Positions 60,205 to 62,002 of a DNA stretch of 62,002 nt are shown here, one piece after another (the first letter of the stretch is position 1; the number at the start of each line of letters is the position of its first letter). The notes below the pieces were generated by a model, which searched no databases, was not told where the DNA came from, and was given only the letters and a program-made list of their open reading frames with translations. The stretch comes from an uncultured Eubacterium sp. GTDB taxonomy: Bacteria; Bacillota; Clostridia; Peptostreptococcales; Anaerovoracaceae. The stretch is taken from assembly GCA_937900695.1 (NCBI GenBank), contig CALCFD010000022.1:1-62002 (forward strand), in the 5' to 3' direction. Both the position numbers and the translations under genes were made by a program.

Positions 60205-61626
60205 ATGGATGGTATTATGAAAGTCTTAAATGACTACTTAACAGTAATCAATGATTTCATGTATGGTAAATTCCTAATTGTTTTATTGATTGTTGCTGGT
60301 TTATATTTCACACTTAGAACTAAGGCAGTTCAGATTAGACTTTTCCCTAATTCAATTAAGTGTGTAACTGAAAAAGGAGCTGAAGGCAAAACTTCTTCAT
60401 TCCAGGCTCTTATGGTTGCTACTGCATCAAGAGTAGGTACTGGTAACATTGCTGGTGTAACTACTGCTATCGTATTAGGTGGTCCTGGTGCAATTATGTG
60501 GATGTGGATCATGGCTATTGTAGGTAGTGCTTCAGCATTTATCGAATCAACTTTAGCTCAGGTTTATAAAGAAGCTGACGGAGACGAATACAAGGGCGGT
60601 CCTGCTTACGTAATTCAGAGAGCTTTAGGCCAGAGATGGTTAGGTATCGTATTTGCGGTTATTCTTATTTTAACATTTGGCTTTGGATTTAATGGACTAC
60701 AGTCATACACATTAACTTCTGCATTTAGCATTTATATTGACGATTTTGCAAATTCATTTGCACCAATTATTATCGGTATTATTTTAGCAGCATTTGCAGC
60801 AGTAATGTTCTTTGGTAAGTCAAAGGTTATCAGCAAGGTATCTTCAATCCTTGTTCCTATCATGGCTGTATTATATATCTTAGTTGGACTTATTATTTTC
60901 TTCATGAACATCGATAAGGTTCCTGAAGCATTCAGAATAATCGTAGATGCAGCATTTGATTTCAAGGCTATCTTTGGTGGTTTTGCTGGTTCATGTATGG
61001 TACAGGGTATTAAGAGAGGTTTATTCTCTAATGAAGCTGGTATGGGTTCTGCTCCAAACGCAGCTGCTACAGCAGACGTATCTCACCCAGCTAAGCAGGG
61101 TTTAGTACAGGTTCTATCAGTATTTATTGATACAATCTTAATTTGTACAACAACTGCTTTCATTGCAGTATTAGCTGGTCCTACAGGAGCAGTAGATGCA
61201 AACGGAGAATTAATCAACGGTATCCCATTTGTACAGATGGCTTTAGATAGCCAGTTTGGACAGTTTGGTATCCACTTCATTACTCTTTGCATCGTATTAT
61301 TTGCTTCAACATCAATCATTGGTAACTACTACTATGTAAAGCTAAACATTAAGTTCATCAGTGAAAGCAAGACATTTATGGCAGTAATGAATATCCTATT
61401 AATCCTAATGGTATTTGTAGGTGCTAATGTTGACTTAGCATTTGCTTGGAACTTAGCTGACGTACTAATGGGCTTCATGGCTACAATTAACATCATCACA
61501 ATCTTTATCCTTGGAAATAAGGCTATTAAGGTTCTAAAGAACTACGAAGAACAGAGAAAGGCTGGCAAGGATCCTGTATTTAAGGCGGCAGATGTTGGTA
61601 TAACAGATACAGATTTCTGGAAATAA
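60205..61626 (+). CDS. Alanine/glycine:cation symporter (AGCS family)
   Basis: A 473-residue sodium symporter for alanine or glycine with about eleven helices. TASRVGTGNIAGVTTAIVLGGPGAI (split by the reader into two parts) and FSNEAGMGSAPNAAATADVSHPAKQG are the two family signatures. The start follows AAGGAGAG. Codon use favours ATC, TTC and AAC, as in the ribosomal genes, so it is probably highly expressed. A terminator follows. Confidence 0.95.
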   Translation: MDGIMKVLNDYLTVINDFMYGKFLIVLLIVAGLYFTLRTKAVQIRLFPNSIKCVTEKGAEGKTSSFQALMVATASRVGTGNIAGVTTAIVLGGPGAIMWMWIMAIVGSASAFIESTLAQVYKEADGDEYKGGPAYVIQRALGQRWLGIVFAVILILTFGFGFNGLQSYTLTSAFSIYIDDFANSFAPIIIGIILAAFAAVMFFGKSKVISKVSSILVPIMAVLYILVGLIIFFMNIDKVPEAFRIIVDAAFDFKAIFGGFAGSCMVQGIKRGLFSNEAGMGSAPNAAATADVSHPAKQGLVQVLSVFIDTILICTTTAFIAVLAGPTGAVDANGELINGIPFVQMALDSQFGQFGIHFITLCIVLFASTSIIGNYYYVKLNIKFISESKTFMAVMNILLILMVFVGANVDLAFAWNLADVLMGFMATINIITIFILGNKAIKVLKNYEEQRKAGKDPVFKAADVGITDTDFWK

Positions 61627-61662
61627 GGAAATTAAATATTCATAGTTGTGTATTGTAATATG

Positions 61663-61690
61663 GAGGCTACAGAGATGTAGCCTCTTTTTT
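61663..61690 (+). terminator. Terminator of the AGCS gene
   Basis: GAGGCTACA (61663-61671) pairs perfectly with TGTAGCCTC (61676-61684), followed by six T. Confidence 0.92.
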
Positions 61691-62002
61691 CTTGGGTAAG
61701 AATGGATCTAGGTATGGCTCTGACTTTTGCAGCTATGCCATTATCCGTTGCCTAAGGTTGTGACTGCGGTTACATCTGCCGTACACCTGTGGCATATATA
61801 CAGTATATTTGCGGTACACCTGTGGTACTAAGAAATTAAGTTATAAGATTTATAGTGCTATTTTAGTGTTCGTGCCGCACTAAAACATTTATTTTGTGGA
61901 AATTAGTACTGTTTGTATAAAGTGCTTGTTTGTTCTATTAGATGTTCTGGTCAAGTCCTAAAGGTGGTGTAAATTCCCTGTCATATAATTTAGTCATCCT
62001 TT
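61691..62002. repeat. Non-coding end of the window with a short direct repeat
   Basis: No ORF is credible. GTACACCTGTGG occurs at 61781-61792 and 61814-61825, 33 bp apart, flanked by GCCGTACACC/GCGGTACACC variants. The role is unknown. Confidence 0.45.

Noticed and set aside
1..62002. CRISPR arrays, tRNA and rRNA genes, prophage
   Set aside because: I found no regularly spaced repeats, no cloverleaf sequences ending in CCA, no rRNA-like blocks and no phage structural genes.

Overview
The window comes from an AT-rich, low-GC Gram-positive anaerobe of the class Clostridia. The evidence is: strong purine-rich ribosome binding sites before almost every gene; genes for [FeFe]-hydrogenase maturation (hydE, hydG, hydF) without oxygen-dependent pathways; FeoAB with FeoB-associated cysteine-rich peptides; a T-box; a Rex-type operator in front of 3-hydroxybutyryl-CoA dehydrogenase; a zinc-type L31; and several amino-acid symporters (NSS, DAACS, AGCS) together with a GTP-type PEP carboxykinase. 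That mix fits an amino-acid-fermenting member of the Peptostreptococcales or Anaerovoracaceae type, but the species cannot be fixed from sequence alone. No rRNA, tRNA, CRISPR array or prophage was found.

Layout. 1-2.9 kb: ferrous iron uptake (feoA, feoB, two tandem small Cys-rich membrane proteins). 3.0-8.2 kb: a two-component system (OmpR-type regulator plus histidine kinase), an unknown thioredoxin-like membrane protein, a short structured transcript, a thioesterase, and a decaying cluster of secreted and small membrane proteins. 8.2-12.4 kb: pstSCAB-phoU. 12.4-15.4 kb: a PIN-like nuclease with an overlapping small gene, then a WYL regulator. 15.4-30.2 kb: housekeeping genes (cvpA, pyk, tadA, ispE with a GntR regulator, racemase, HtrA protease, phosphohexomutase, hslO, DUF1934, DUF1846, AEC carrier, pgi) and a candidate sRNA. 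30.2-34.1 kb: hbd, an ECF substrate-binding subunit, rho and prmC. 34.1-37.9 kb: a riboswitch-like attenuator followed by hydE-hydG-hydF. 38-45.6 kb: a tryptophan-type T-box with an NSS transporter, rpmE, an Rrf2 regulator divergent from a YhgE/Pip protein, a small XRE regulator, and a purine permease with a phosphoribosyltransferase. 45.7-47.7 kb: an IS3-family remnant, a candidate C-rich sRNA, an unexplained GC-rich hairpin, and two related membrane genes. 47.9-53 kb: prfA, sua5, rpiB, upp, pckG. 53-62 kb: a 650-base non-coding stretch, DUF134 divergent from a dicarboxylate/amino-acid symporter, rplM-rpsI, small membrane genes, a phosphomannomutase with cysteine insertions, and an alanine/sodium symporter.

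The most interesting signal is a shared promoter design at four places (5003-5032, 5861-5890, 6606-6635, 46871-46900). Each has three tandem 10-bp repeats followed 20-22 bp later by a -10 box. Three sites lie just downstream of the two-component genes; the fourth is about 40 kb away, before small membrane genes. Two of the four controlled genes carry an in-frame TGA. I infer a small envelope-related regulon of the adjacent response regulator. The second strong candidate is the hydE leader, whose helix P1 shares its 3' strand with an intrinsic terminator, as in a ligand-activated riboswitch. I could not match it to a class I know.
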